Below, one piece after another: positions 48,076 through 57,116 of a DNA stretch of 64,000 nt (the first letter of the stretch is position 1; each line of letters opens with the position of its first letter). The position numbers and the translations under genes were made by a program. The stretch spans positions 61,101-125,100 of the forward strand of contig CABYZU010000001.1 in assembly GCA_902523495.1 (NCBI GenBank), given 5' to 3'. Source of the DNA: an uncultured Pelagibacteraceae bacterium. Lineage in GTDB: Bacteria; Pseudomonadota; Alphaproteobacteria; Pelagibacterales; Pelagibacteraceae. The notes beneath the pieces were generated by a model. The model had not been told where the DNA came from and searched no databases. It was given only the letters and a program-made list of their open reading frames with translations.

Positions 48076-48426
48076 TTAATAAATTGTTGCTCCAAAAATC
48101 TTGATCTCACCATCCTCAACTCCCAATACCAATCTTCCTAAGAACTCACCAGGTATTTCCTTGTTAGTCTGCTTGATAAGTACTGTTATGTGTTCACCTC
48201 TTCTTAAAGTTCCAAAAGGTTCGTAAGTTTCATTTAAATTTGTGATAATCTTGTTATTTGCCCATTGTTTACCGAGCTCTACCTCGTTAGCTCCAAATAG
48301 CATTTGTGTTGAAAAATCTTTGGTAAAGCCTCCATAATCCTTCATGTTGGAAGCTCTTACTAAATTTTCCCAAAAAGGTTTCGCAATCGTGTAAATCTCT
48401 TCATCTGGCTTTGATAAAAGATCCAT
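48076..48426 (-). CDS. 116-residue protein of unknown function in the apr operon
   Basis: Soluble protein, 18 bases after aprA on the same strand, so co-transcribed with aprMBA. The N-terminal helix (EEIYTIAKPFWENLVRASNMKDYGGF) followed by strands ending RLVLGVEDGEIKIFGATIY has the length and order of an NTF2/SnoaL-like cone fold, but this is inference from layout only. No cysteine and no Fe-S motif are present. It may be an accessory or assembly factor for the APS reductase or an enzyme acting beside it. Confidence 0.7.
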   Translation of the reverse strand: MDLLSKPDEEIYTIAKPFWENLVRASNMKDYGGFTKDFSTQMLFGANEVELGKQWANNKIITNLNETYEPFGTLRRGEHITVLIKQTNKEIPGEFLGRLVLGVEDGEIKIFGATIY

Positions 48427-48444
48427 AAATTTAATTAAAACTAA

Positions 48445-50304
48445 TTATGAGGCTTTCTTCTTCTCTTTTTCATCCACAATATGGTAAACTGGAACTTTTT
48501 CTAAAGTGAATTTGCCAGTTTTAGGATCTCTTCTTGAAACTGTTAAACAATGCCAGTTTTCATCATCCAATTTCATATGATCACCTCTGTAATAATATCC
48601 TGGCCAACGAGTCTCTTCTCTAAACAAAGTATGCTCAGTTACACATTGTGAAGTTAGTGCTCTATGTTTTAATTCCCACGCTCTCATTAACTGGTGATAA
48701 TCTTCTGCTCCAACATGCTCTAAATCTTCTTGTAGCCAAGCTAAAAGTTCTAAACCCTTTTTAAGTAAATTTCCGTTGGTCATATAATTTGAAGTAATGC
48801 CTCCAACATATTCATCCATAATTTTTTGAAGTCTTTGTAAACCTTGTATTGGAGAAATATAACTTGGAGAGACTGTTCCTCCAGTAATCTCATTTTGTGC
48901 TATCGTGTAATTATCTAACGGTTTATAAACTTCCCTCTTAAAATTATCACACTGTTGATCGGAAACCTTAATTCCTTCAGCTTTTTGATCCTCAATATAT
49001 TTTACTGCAGCTTTTGCTGCCAATCTTCCTTCTGTGAAAGATCCAGATGAAAATTTATGAGCACTTCCTCCAACAGTATCTCCTGCTCCAAATAACCCAT
49101 TTATAGTCAGCATTCTATTGTAGCCCCAGAAATATTCAGGAGGAGAAAGATCTTCAGGTCCACTAACCCATGCTCCAGAACAAGTTGCATGTGAACCCAT
49201 TACATATGGTTCTGATGTAGTTAATTCTGGATTTGTATATTTAGGATCTATATTTTGTGATGCCCAAACTACTGCTTGACCAACAGTCATTCCTAAAAAA
49301 TTTTCCCAACCCACAGTTTCTAAATGAGGATCTTGAAAAGCCTCAGTCGTAACCATTTGAATTGGTCCATTACCTGAAGCTACCTCTTGGATAAACGCAT
49401 GATTTCTCAAACATGTTGGTGTCGGATGATGATCAATATAATTTCCAACTAACTCTTTAGTTTGTTCATACCATTTTTTTTCGTAATTTTCTCCATTAGC
49501 GTTTTGTGTATAAGTTTTTAAATGTAAAAAGTATGCTCCAACTGGTCCATATCCATCTTTAAATCTACACAAGACAATTCTATTTTCCATTTGAGTCATT
49601 TTAGCACCTGCAGCAATAGGTAATGCATAAGCTGAACCGTTGCTCCAAGGAGCATACCAAGTTCTTCCCATTCCCTCTCCTACAGCTCTTGGTTTAAAAA
49701 TATGAGATGCTCCTCCAGCTGCTACTATAACTGTCTTTGATCTAAATACATGAAAATCACCTGTCCTCATATTGAATCCGACAGCTCCACCAATTCTATT
49801 TTCTTTTGACTCGTCCATTAATAAATGAGTAACAATTATTCTATTATATATTTTATCTGCTGACTTTTTTGCAGCTTCTGCAACAATAGGTTTGTAGCTT
49901 TCTCCATGGATCATAATTTGCCACTTACCTTCTCTCAGGTATCTACCAGTTTTTTCATTTTTCATCATTGGAAGACCCCATTCATCAAACATATGGACAG
50001 TGGAGTCTACGTGTCTTGCCATATCATAACCTAAATCTTCTCGGACCAATCCCATTAAATCATTACGTGCGTATCTTACATGATCCTCAGGTTGATTTTC
50101 ATCCCACTGCATACCCATATAACAGTTGATCGCGTAAAGACCTTGTGCAACTGCTCCACTACGGTCAATATTTGCTTTTTCTACACAAATTATTTTTAAA
50201 TCTCTTCCCCAGTGCCTTGCCTCAAAAGTGGCGCCAGTTCCAGCCATTCCACCACCAACAACTAATACATCACACTCCTCATAATGTGTTTTATGTTTAG
50301 CCAT
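48445..50304 (-). CDS. aprA: Adenylylsulfate (APS) reductase alpha subunit
   Basis: 619 residues, flavoprotein of the fumarate-reductase/succinate-dehydrogenase superfamily. FAD-binding VVGGGMAGTGATFEAR is at about residues 15-30; the AprA-specific CVEKANIDRSGAVAQGLYAINCYMG follows. With AprB it interconverts APS and sulfite plus AMP. In a cell without visible dissimilatory sulfite reductase and with sulfite-releasing enzymes next door, the direction is probably sulfite oxidation to APS. ATP sulfurylase, which would finish the pathway, is not in the window. AprB ends one base into its start codon. Confidence 0.95.
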   Translation of the reverse strand: MAKHKTHYEECDVLVVGGGMAGTGATFEARHWGRDLKIICVEKANIDRSGAVAQGLYAINCYMGMQWDENQPEDHVRYARNDLMGLVREDLGYDMARHVDSTVHMFDEWGLPMMKNEKTGRYLREGKWQIMIHGESYKPIVAEAAKKSADKIYNRIIVTHLLMDESKENRIGGAVGFNMRTGDFHVFRSKTVIVAAGGASHIFKPRAVGEGMGRTWYAPWSNGSAYALPIAAGAKMTQMENRIVLCRFKDGYGPVGAYFLHLKTYTQNANGENYEKKWYEQTKELVGNYIDHHPTPTCLRNHAFIQEVASGNGPIQMVTTEAFQDPHLETVGWENFLGMTVGQAVVWASQNIDPKYTNPELTTSEPYVMGSHATCSGAWVSGPEDLSPPEYFWGYNRMLTINGLFGAGDTVGGSAHKFSSGSFTEGRLAAKAAVKYIEDQKAEGIKVSDQQCDNFKREVYKPLDNYTIAQNEITGGTVSPSYISPIQGLQRLQKIMDEYVGGITSNYMTNGNLLKKGLELLAWLQEDLEHVGAEDYHQLMRAWELKHRALTSQCVTEHTLFREETRWPGYYYRGDHMKLDDENWHCLTVSRRDPKTGKFTLEKVPVYHIVDEKEKKKAS

Positions 50305-50774
50305 TAATAGTAAACTCCCTTTTTAAAAGACTCTTTTGGAACAGTTGGAAGTTCTTGATCTGTATTCAATCCCTCTGGTTCAGAATAAAGTCTTTGAGAA
50401 TTTATCTCACCTTGATTAGGTTTATCACCTTCAGCAAGTTTTGGAATAAACTTACCCCATGGTTTAGTTGTTATTGGAGAAACAAAATTTTTTTCTGTTC
50501 CATTTCTAAATTTTATTTTCCATGAAATTGTACCCTTTTCTTCTTCTCTTCTAACTCTTACGCTGTGTCCCATAGGAGCAAAATCAGCATAACCACGTAC
50601 ATCTATTGCATGATTAGGACAAGCCTTAACGCACGAATAACATTCCCAACAAAAATTTGGTTCTATATTTTTTGCACGTCTGATATTTTCATCAATGTGC
50701 ATAATATCCGAAGGACAAATATCTACGCAATGACCACAGCCATCACATCTTGTCATATAAACAAAAGTCGACAT
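50304..50774 (-). CDS. aprB: Adenylylsulfate reductase beta subunit (two 4Fe-4S clusters)
   Basis: 156 residues. Two ferredoxin motifs are intact: C10-x2-C13-x2-C16-x3-C20 (CDGCGHCVDICP) and C42-x2-C45-x2-C48-x3-C52 (CWECYSCVKACP). The GYADFAPMGHSVRVRREEEKGTISWKIKFRNG region is typical of AprB and wraps the alpha subunit. Electrons from AprA would pass via these clusters to the AprM anchor and the quinone pool. Confidence 0.95.
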   Translation of the reverse strand: MSTFVYMTRCDGCGHCVDICPSDIMHIDENIRRAKNIEPNFCWECYSCVKACPNHAIDVRGYADFAPMGHSVRVRREEEKGTISWKIKFRNGTEKNFVSPITTKPWGKFIPKLAEGDKPNQGEINSQRLYSEPEGLNTDQELPTVPKESFKKGVYY

Positions 50775-50807
50775 AATTTTATTTTCTCCTTTTTATTTTT
50801 TATCATA

Positions 50808-51602
50808 TTAATAGTGTTTTGGCTCTTCTCTTTTTATACCTAGGCCAAATTGCTCAGGTGCGTCTGCTGGGGGTGGTAGATTATCTCTAGAACCGTCAGC
50901 TTCTGCTAAATTTTTTTGAATTGCAGCACCTGGTTTATAAAACATGTGAGCAAATTTAGACCAGTAAACTCCTCCAAATAAAACAAGATTCGCTATCACA
51001 AATAATGTTAAGAATAAAAATGATAAGCCTGACTGACCATTGTATTGAGTATAAGACCAAGCTAAACCAAAAGTTGCGCAAGCTAATAAGGCGAGAACAA
51101 ATAAGTCTGCTTTAATAATTCTATACCAAGGATGAGCTTCAGCTGATACATCAACTCTTAAAAAAAACCAAAACCAGTAACCACCTAAGCATGTAAGAAT
51201 TGCTCCTACGTGCCAGAGTAAAGACCAAAATTCTGAATTTGATTGGTCTACACCCGTATAACCAAAAACTAACACAGATGATGATACCCAAAATAAAATT
51301 GTACCATACATACCCAAAACGTGAGCTAATCTTCTTTTACCAAAACCTAACTCTGAGGTAGTACCAATATCAACAACAGTTGTTTTTGCGATGATTGAAG
51401 CCTTCTCACCGACTCCTAATTTTTTAGTCGCAGCTAATTTTGCTTTTTTTGCATTATTAAAAAAATATATTAGATTTTTATGGTGAATCATTTGGATAAT
51501 AGTCCCTGCAACAATTAAAATTACCATTGCAAAAATAAATCCCTGCATAGCTAAAGGAGAAATAGTTTCTGCTAATATAGAAAATGGGTTAGTTTGTAAC
51601 AT
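50808..51602 (-). CDS. aprM: APS reductase membrane anchor (AprM)
   Basis: 264 residues with about six transmembrane helices. It belongs to the AprM type of anchor encoded upstream of aprBA in SAR11 and some sulfur oxidisers, which lets AprBA exchange electrons with quinone. It has several histidines in or near helices (IQMIHHKNLIYFF, LAHVLGMYGTI, SLLWHVGAIL), possible haem or quinone ligands. A strong Shine-Dalgarno-like AGGCGGAA precedes the ATG at 51602, and the upstream TTGAGG/TAGATT pair with an 18-base spacer is a possible promoter. Confidence 0.85.
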   Translation of the reverse strand: MLQTNPFSILAETISPLAMQGFIFAMVILIVAGTIIQMIHHKNLIYFFNNAKKAKLAATKKLGVGEKASIIAKTTVVDIGTTSELGFGKRRLAHVLGMYGTILFWVSSSVLVFGYTGVDQSNSEFWSLLWHVGAILTCLGGYWFWFFLRVDVSAEAHPWYRIIKADLFVLALLACATFGLAWSYTQYNGQSGLSFLFLTLFVIANLVLFGGVYWSKFAHMFYKPGAAIQKNLAEADGSRDNLPPPADAPEQFGLGIKREEPKHY

Positions 51603-51700
51603 TTCCGCCTGATGTTAATTGTTTTTAAAAATTAAATTTTTAATCTACTTAAAAAAAGAGATCAACCTCAAACTAAAGGCAATTTGTCTTTATAAAACCG

Positions 51701-52099
51701 CTATTTTTTTCTCTTATAGTGTTGTTTACTTGGAATAACTGATCTTACTCCACCTTGGGGATTCTCCACATCTCCTGATCTTCTTGGTATTAAATGAAAA
51801 TGACAGTGTAAAATGGATTGGCCTGAAACTTTACCAATATTAGTTCCTAAATTAAAACCCTCAACTTCTTGATCTTTGCTTATAATATCCTTTTTGATAA
51901 TTTTCATAAGATCATTACAAGCAACAAGTTCATCATTTGTTAGATCAAAAAAATTCTTCATATGTCTCTTAGGTATTATTAGGCAATGATATTTTGAAAC
52001 TGGATAGGTATCATAACTTACGTAAGCCAAATGATTTTCAATTATAATATCACTTTCTTTAGATGTACAAAATAAACATGGATTATTTGGATCACTCAT
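51701..52099 (-). CDS. HIT family nucleotide-binding protein
   Basis: 132 residues. The histidine triad is HCHFHLIPRR near 98-107, and the N-terminal Cys pair CLFCTSKESD is usual in zinc-binding members. HIT enzymes hydrolyse nucleoside phosphoramidates or dinucleoside polyphosphates. The product of AprBA, APS, is a known substrate of some HIT hydrolases, so the closeness to apr is noted without claim. It ends about 100 bases from the aprM start. Confidence 0.9.
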   Translation of the reverse strand: MSDPNNPCLFCTSKESDIIIENHLAYVSYDTYPVSKYHCLIIPKRHMKNFFDLTNDELVACNDLMKIIKKDIISKDQEVEGFNLGTNIGKVSGQSILHCHFHLIPRRSGDVENPQGGVRSVIPSKQHYKRKK

Positions 52100-52102
52100 A
52101 AA

Positions 52103-52873
52103 TCAAAATTTATATGTATTAGATCTTTTTATAGCTAAATTATAATATTTAGAAAATATTTTGTATTGATCTAATTTTTTTCTTTTCCAGCCTATTTGTT
52201 TTATATTCTTAACAGATGTAACTCCTTTGCCGGAACCAATTAATAATATTTCATCATAATCATCTAAATTTTTAATAAGGATTTCTTTTTTTTTTATTTT
52301 TTTTTTTGACCTAAAAAATTTGTATGTAATCCCTTCATAGAAATTTTTTGATGGGGAAAATATATTTTTATTACTAACAAATAAAAGATTTGAAGTTCCG
52401 GTTTCAAAAATTTTATTTTTATTAATAAGACCTATATCTGATTTAGAATTGTCCATTTTAGATAAGTAGGATAAAATTTTTTTATATTTAAGATTTTTAT
52501 ATTTAGGTTTTTCTCTTTTTAAATTTACAAGTCTCAAACTAAAATCTAATTTTGGTTTCAACCTTTTTCTCAAAGAAATTGATATAGTACTTTTATTTAA
52601 GGCTACTCTTAAAAGATGATTGTAATTCTTTTCTTTTAATAAATTTTTTCTAATTAATTTTAAAATGTCGTTTTTAAGATTTTGTTTACAAATACCATAA
52701 TTTTTCAAGGACCTCATGAGATTTTTTATATGATCTTTAAAAAATAAAATTTTAGGTGGTTTTCCAAAAATCCACATTGTTGTAAAGATGCCATGATCGC
52801 CCCATAAATCTTTAAAATTAATTTCTTTAAGATCTTTAAGACGATAAGATTTTTTTAATAAGTAAATGACCAT
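52103..52873 (-). CDS. pabC: 4-amino-4-deoxychorismate lyase-like (class IV PLP)
   Basis: 256 residues, class IV aminotransferase fold. WGDHGIFTTMWIFGKPPKILFFKDHI near residues 24-49 is the lyase/BCAT opening motif. Part of the PLP site lies in LKYKKILSYLSK (candidate catalytic Lys) and IFETGTSNLLFVSN. Together with the two genes upstream it completes p-aminobenzoate synthesis: PabC releases pyruvate from aminodeoxychorismate. The start overlaps pabA by 38 bases, so a slightly later start is possible. Sequence is very Lys/Asn-rich. Confidence 0.8.
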   Translation of the reverse strand: MVIYLLKKSYRLKDLKEINFKDLWGDHGIFTTMWIFGKPPKILFFKDHIKNLMRSLKNYGICKQNLKNDILKLIRKNLLKEKNYNHLLRVALNKSTISISLRKRLKPKLDFSLRLVNLKREKPKYKNLKYKKILSYLSKMDNSKSDIGLINKNKIFETGTSNLLFVSNKNIFSPSKNFYEGITYKFFRSKKKIKKKEILIKNLDDYDEILLIGSGKGVTSVKNIKQIGWKRKKLDQYKIFSKYYNLAIKRSNTYKF

Positions 52874-53393
52874 TATTTGTTAAAAATGACTCTGGGTGAA
52901 ATTGAAATCCATATATCTTATCTTTGTTGTTCTCAAAAGCCATTGCTACTTTCGAATCTAAACATCTCATAGTTATAACAAAATCATTTACTTTAAAAGG
53001 CTCTTTTAATTTTAAGGAATGATAGCGACCAACTTTAAATATTTTGTTTTTTTTAAATATTGAGCTTTTATCAATTACTTTTACACGAGATTGATAACCA
53101 TGATAAATTTTATTTTGTTCAACAATTTTAGCACCCTCGCAGAATAAAATTTGTTGAAATCCTAAACATATTCCTATCATTTTTTTTTTGCCTTTATTTT
53201 GATAATAAATTTCAGATGTGGAAGGATAATTCTTTGGATTTCCTGGTCCTGGAGAGAAAATGATTACTTTGGCTTGTTTAAGTTTTAATCTATTTATATT
53301 ATTATAGTTATCACACTCGACTTTATCAAATAATGAAAATTGATGAACTACATTATGAGTAAACGAGTCGTTATGATCTATCACGTATATCAT
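52836..53393 (-). CDS. pabA: Aminodeoxychorismate synthase glutaminase component
   Basis: 185 residues, class I glutamine amidotransferase. The nucleophile is C76 (GICLGFQQ), and the His-Glu pair is H166 and E168 (FQFHPESF). It supplies ammonia to PabB. An anthranilate synthase role (TrpG) is possible for this fold, but it sits between pabB and the lyase gene, with no trp gene nearby, so PabA is preferred. It overlaps pabB by 4 bases. Confidence 0.88.
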   Translation of the reverse strand: MIYVIDHNDSFTHNVVHQFSLFDKVECDNYNNINRLKLKQAKVIIFSPGPGNPKNYPSTSEIYYQNKGKKKMIGICLGFQQILFCEGAKIVEQNKIYHGYQSRVKVIDKSSIFKKNKIFKVGRYHSLKLKEPFKVNDFVITMRCLDSKVAMAFENNKDKIYGFQFHPESFLTNNGHLLIKKILSS

Positions 53394-54550
53394 TTAAAAA
53401 GATCAATTAGAGCTTTGGCTTTTAAATAATTTTCATTAAACTCGTGTCTCGAATTACTATCGACAACTACGCCTGATGCTACAGAAATTTCAGAAGTATT
53501 CTTAAAATTTAAAATAGATCTAATTATAATATTAAATTTGAGATCCCCATTAAATTTTATATATCCAAAACTTCCCGTGTAAATATTTCTGTTTTCTCTC
53601 TCTTGGTTATTTAAGAGGTTTAAAGTACTAATTTTTGGACAACCTATAACCGATCCTCCTGGCATCATAGCTTTAATAATATCGATATTTTTTAAGTTTC
53701 TTTTAAGTTGACCTTTAATTAAACTTACATAATGAAAAAGATCTTTGTACTCTTCTACAACTTTTTTTTTAGATAAACGCACTGAACCAGCTCTACATAT
53801 GCGTGACATATCGCTTCGTTCCATATCTACAATCATGTTATGTTCTTTAGTTTCCTTAAGATTATTTCTAAAATATTTTAATGCTTTTTTTTTTGTCATA
53901 AATCTACTTTTTTTAACAGTCCCTGCTATAGGTTTAGTAGTAATTATTGTTCCTGTTTTAGTAATCAAATTTTCTGGCGAGCAACTTATTATTGAATAAT
54001 CCTTATCTTTCACCATAAATGCCTCGGGAGCTAAATTAGCACGGGACAATCTGCAAAAAAGATCTAAGGAATCGACTTTTGATTTCATCTTATATTTAGT
54101 GCAAATTTTTATTTGATAAGTTTCTCCGCTTTTTATTTTTTTTTTAAATTTATCAAATATTTTTTTATAAGATTGCCTATTGATATTTATTTTAAATTTT
54201 TTTTTAAAACTTATTCTTTTTTTTGGAGTATATATCAATTTATTATTTAAACTTATTTTTTTTTCTGGTTTATAGAATATGCCTTTTGAAAAGTTGATAT
54301 TTCTTTGTTTTGGAATTTTTACACCTATTAGATTGTTTAATAATTCATAACCGAAAAAACCAATAAATAAATCTGTTTCTTTAAATCTTTTAGTTGGTAT
54401 TTTTTTATTTAAAAAACCAAATACATTTCTATTATTTAGAATAATCTTTTTAGAAAAGTCAGTATATAAATCGAATCCTTTCCTAGATTTATAAATAATA
54501 TAGGGCTTATTTGATCTATCTATATCCTGCAGTTGATAGGCTTTATTCAA
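53390..54550 (-). CDS. pabB: Aminodeoxychorismate synthase component I
   Basis: 386 residues, chorismate-binding domain. C-terminal motifs are PEAFMVKDKDYSIISCSPENLITKTG, IAGTVKKSR, EHNMIVDMERSDMSRIC and MMPGGSVIGCPK, and the ending YTGSFGYIKFNGDLKFNIIIRS. PAGTVK rather than PIAGTxxR features decide between families only weakly; here IAGTVKKSR has a Lys two after Thr as in PabB. It amidates chorismate for folate synthesis with PabA. The N-terminal third is poorly conserved. Confidence 0.88.
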   Translation of the reverse strand: MNKAYQLQDIDRSNKPYIIYKSRKGFDLYTDFSKKIILNNRNVFGFLNKKIPTKRFKETDLFIGFFGYELLNNLIGVKIPKQRNINFSKGIFYKPEKKISLNNKLIYTPKKRISFKKKFKININRQSYKKIFDKFKKKIKSGETYQIKICTKYKMKSKVDSLDLFCRLSRANLAPEAFMVKDKDYSIISCSPENLITKTGTIITTKPIAGTVKKSRFMTKKKALKYFRNNLKETKEHNMIVDMERSDMSRICRAGSVRLSKKKVVEEYKDLFHYVSLIKGQLKRNLKNIDIIKAMMPGGSVIGCPKISTLNLLNNQERENRNIYTGSFGYIKFNGDLKFNIIIRSILNFKNTSEISVASGVVVDSNSRHEFNENYLKAKALIDLFK

Positions 54551-54554
54551 TTTA

Positions 54555-55772
54555 TTAAGTCTTTAATCTTAGTACTTGTTGTTCTTTAATCGGTAAGTGA
54601 ATTATTGCTGCAAAAACTGATAAAGCAATTGCTAAATACCACGCGTAATCATATGACCCATAAAGATCATGAAACAGACCTCCTAGATAAGCACCAAAAA
54701 ATGAACCAATTTGATGACTTAAAAATACAATACCATATAAAAGTCCTAAATACTTAGTTCCAAACATGTGTGCAACTATTCCGCTTGTTGCAGGCACAGT
54801 GGATAACCATAAAAAACCAAAAGTAGCTCCAAAAATGAAAGAATTAATATTGCTTGCGGGTAAAAATATAAAGAAAATAATAGATAGTCCTCTCAAGCTA
54901 TAAATTCCACTCAATATTATTTTCTTACTCATTTTAGTTGAAAGATAGCCACTACAAAGAGATCCAAAAATATTAAATAAACCTATTAAGGACAAAATCG
55001 CAGCTGCTGTCCAACTTTCTAATCCTCGATCAATCACGTAAGTAGGAACGTGGGTACCAACTAATGTTATGTGAAAACCGCACACAAAGAAACCTGAAAC
55101 TAAAAGAATATAGCTTTTAGATGCAAAAGCTTCTCTAATTGCCTCTACTGTGGTTTGAGTATTAGGTGCCTCAATAGTTTGCTCTAAAGATGGAGATCTC
55201 ACAAAAAATGATATTACCAAACCAATAAATAGAGCTATCAAAAATGCTACCAAAGTATTTTGCCATCCATTTTCGGTTAGAGAATATTCTGTTAAAATTG
55301 GAGATAGAAAATAACCAAAAGATCCCACTGCGGTAACTATGCTCATAGCAATTGTTCTATTTGATAAAGGAAAATGTTTTCCAACAACTGACATAGGAAT
55401 GCTTATTGCTGTACCACCTAATCCAATTCCTACCAGTACTCCTAAATCAATCTGAAAAAATATTCCTGTATTTGGACCTGCGTATAAAAAATATACACCA
55501 GCAATAAAAAAAATGAATGCTAACGCAATTGCTTTATGACCACCATATTTGTCTGCAATAGTCCCGAATATAGGTCCTGTTAATCCCCACATTAGCATTT
55601 GAAGCCCAACAGATAAACCTGATTGAGTTAAAGAAATCCCTAGGTCTTCCCTGAAATCCATAAAAAACATTCCAAAAGTTTGCCGAACACCCAAAGAAAT
55701 TAAAACTACTAAACTTGCAGCAATCAAAGTTATTAAGGCAGTTCTATTTCTTATAAATATTTCTGATTTCAT
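54555..55772 (-). CDS. Major facilitator superfamily transporter
   Basis: 405 residues, 12 transmembrane helices in two halves with a polar middle loop (about 195-215). The A-motif variant GTIADKYGGHKAI follows helix 2, and LCSGYLSTKMSKK is its counterpart in the second half. The pattern resembles the monocarboxylate/oxalate-formate branch of MFS. The substrate is unknown. It lies 4 bases upstream of pabB on the same strand, though no functional link is evident. Confidence 0.85.
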   Translation of the reverse strand: MKSEIFIRNRTALITLIAASLVVLISLGVRQTFGMFFMDFREDLGISLTQSGLSVGLQMLMWGLTGPIFGTIADKYGGHKAIALAFIFFIAGVYFLYAGPNTGIFFQIDLGVLVGIGLGGTAISIPMSVVGKHFPLSNRTIAMSIVTAVGSFGYFLSPILTEYSLTENGWQNTLVAFLIALFIGLVISFFVRSPSLEQTIEAPNTQTTVEAIREAFASKSYILLVSGFFVCGFHITLVGTHVPTYVIDRGLESWTAAAILSLIGLFNIFGSLCSGYLSTKMSKKIILSGIYSLRGLSIIFFIFLPASNINSFIFGATFGFLWLSTVPATSGIVAHMFGTKYLGLLYGIVFLSHQIGSFFGAYLGGLFHDLYGSYDYAWYLAIALSVFAAIIHLPIKEQQVLRLKT

Positions 55773-55777
55773 AAAAT

Positions 55778-56953
55778 TTATTTTAAATATCTTAAAGCTT
55801 GTTTAATATCAGCGATAAGGTCGCTAGGATCCTCAAGTCCTATATGCAGTCGAACAAGGTGTTCATCTTTTGCTAAATTCAAATATTTTCTTTTTCCTGT
55901 CTCCCTGTTCTCTTGATGCAACGCTAAACTTTCAAAACCTCCCCAACTATACCCATATCCAAAAAGCTTTAGAGAATTAACAAATCTTCTTACTGAAATT
56001 GCACTTTTAGCTTTGATTTTTAATCCCATTAAACCAGATGCACCTGAATAATATTTTTTCCACATTCTATAATTTTGTGAATTTTTTTTATACGGATATA
56101 AAAGTTCTATCTTTCTATTTCCTGATAAGAAAGCTGCAACCTTTTTGGCATTATCACTATGTTTATCTAATCTTACATCAAGAGTTCTTAGACCTCTTGT
56201 GATTAAATAAGCATCATCTGGTCCTAACCTTTGACCTGTAATTTTTTCAGCATTTTTGACTTTAGTGAATACCTTTTTGTTTACTGCTAAACTCCCTCCC
56301 ATAACATCTGAGTGACCTGAATAATATTTTGTAGCAGAAACTATGGACATATCAAAACCTAGCTTAATAGGTTTGAGGTAATATGGTGTCCCCCAAGTAT
56401 TATCAATGGCAGTATAAACTTTATTTTTTTTTGCGATGGAAATTATTTTATTCAAATCTTGAAAATCAAAAGTATTACTACCAGGATTTTCAACAAAAAT
56501 TAATTTTGTTTTTGAAGTAATATTTTTTTGTAAAGTCTTTAGATTATGAGGATCATAAAAAACAGTTTCAATATTAAACTCTTTTAAAAAATTTTGAGTC
56601 AAGTTTCTTGTAGGACTATATACAGGATCAGATACTAAGATTTCATCACCAGGTCTCACCAAACTAAATATAGCTAAGAATACTGAGCCAAAACCTGTTT
56701 GAGTAGTGAAAACATGATAACTTTCCTCAAGTTTCGTGAGGATTTTTTGTAAATTATAAGTAGTTGAAGTTCCTTGTCTTGCATAATCAAAATGTCCTCC
56801 TGTAGGATTTTTAATAGCTTTATTTTGCATTTTCCTAATATCTTGTGTCGACTTGAAAATTATAGTTGAAGCTCTTACAACTGGCGGATTTACCGACTGA
56901 TTATGAAAATCTTTTGCAGTATGCTTTAAAAAAGTTTTAAAAGACTTCGTCAT
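55778..56953 (-). CDS. metC: Cystathionine beta-lyase-type PLP enzyme (Cys/Met metabolism family)
   Basis: 391 residues from the ATG at 56953; an upstream TTG at 56971 is less likely. The PLP lysine is K209 in SATKYYSGHSDVMGG, with DNTWGTPYYLKP before it and YARQGTSTTYNLQ earlier. The YARQG..T and RxG-type features match bacterial beta-lyases (MetC) that cut cystathionine to homocysteine, pyruvate and ammonia. Other members of the family (gamma-synthase, desulfhydrase) cannot be ruled out. Confidence 0.82.
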   Translation of the reverse strand: MTKSFKTFLKHTAKDFHNQSVNPPVVRASTIIFKSTQDIRKMQNKAIKNPTGGHFDYARQGTSTTYNLQKILTKLEESYHVFTTQTGFGSVFLAIFSLVRPGDEILVSDPVYSPTRNLTQNFLKEFNIETVFYDPHNLKTLQKNITSKTKLIFVENPGSNTFDFQDLNKIISIAKKNKVYTAIDNTWGTPYYLKPIKLGFDMSIVSATKYYSGHSDVMGGSLAVNKKVFTKVKNAEKITGQRLGPDDAYLITRGLRTLDVRLDKHSDNAKKVAAFLSGNRKIELLYPYKKNSQNYRMWKKYYSGASGLMGLKIKAKSAISVRRFVNSLKLFGYGYSWGGFESLALHQENRETGKRKYLNLAKDEHLVRLHIGLEDPSDLIADIKQALRYLK

Positions 56954-57026
56954 AATAATTGATAACCTCAAAAGACAATGCTATATCCCACCAATAATTT
57001 CAATTAAATTATAACTGAAGGAAAGA

Positions 57027-57110
57027 ATGGGTTACCCAAAAAAACATCGAGGCAGAAGAAAAATGGGCTCAAAAAAAAGAAGAGCTCGAAAAAAAAATAA
57101 AAAGAAATAG
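57027..57110 (+). CDS. Tiny very basic protein (27 residues), possibly ribosome-associated
   Basis: ATG at 57027 preceded by GAAGGAAAG, a good Shine-Dalgarno at 6-7 bases; stop TAG at 57108-57110, 6 bases before the next gene. About 70% of the residues are Lys or Arg (RGRRKMGSKKRRARKK core). The pattern resembles tiny ribosomal proteins such as bTHX, bS22 and the AURKAIP1/COX24 C-terminal domain, though it is not a clear match to any of them. The good ribosome-binding site and separate stop argue against noise. Confidence 0.55.
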   Translation: MGYPKKHRGRRKMGSKKRRARKKNKKK

Positions 57111-57116
57111 TCCTCA

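Noticed and set aside
56954..57026. SAM-type riboswitch before the metC-like gene
   Set aside because: The leader is about 70 bases, AT-rich and without the paired elements expected; nothing to support it.
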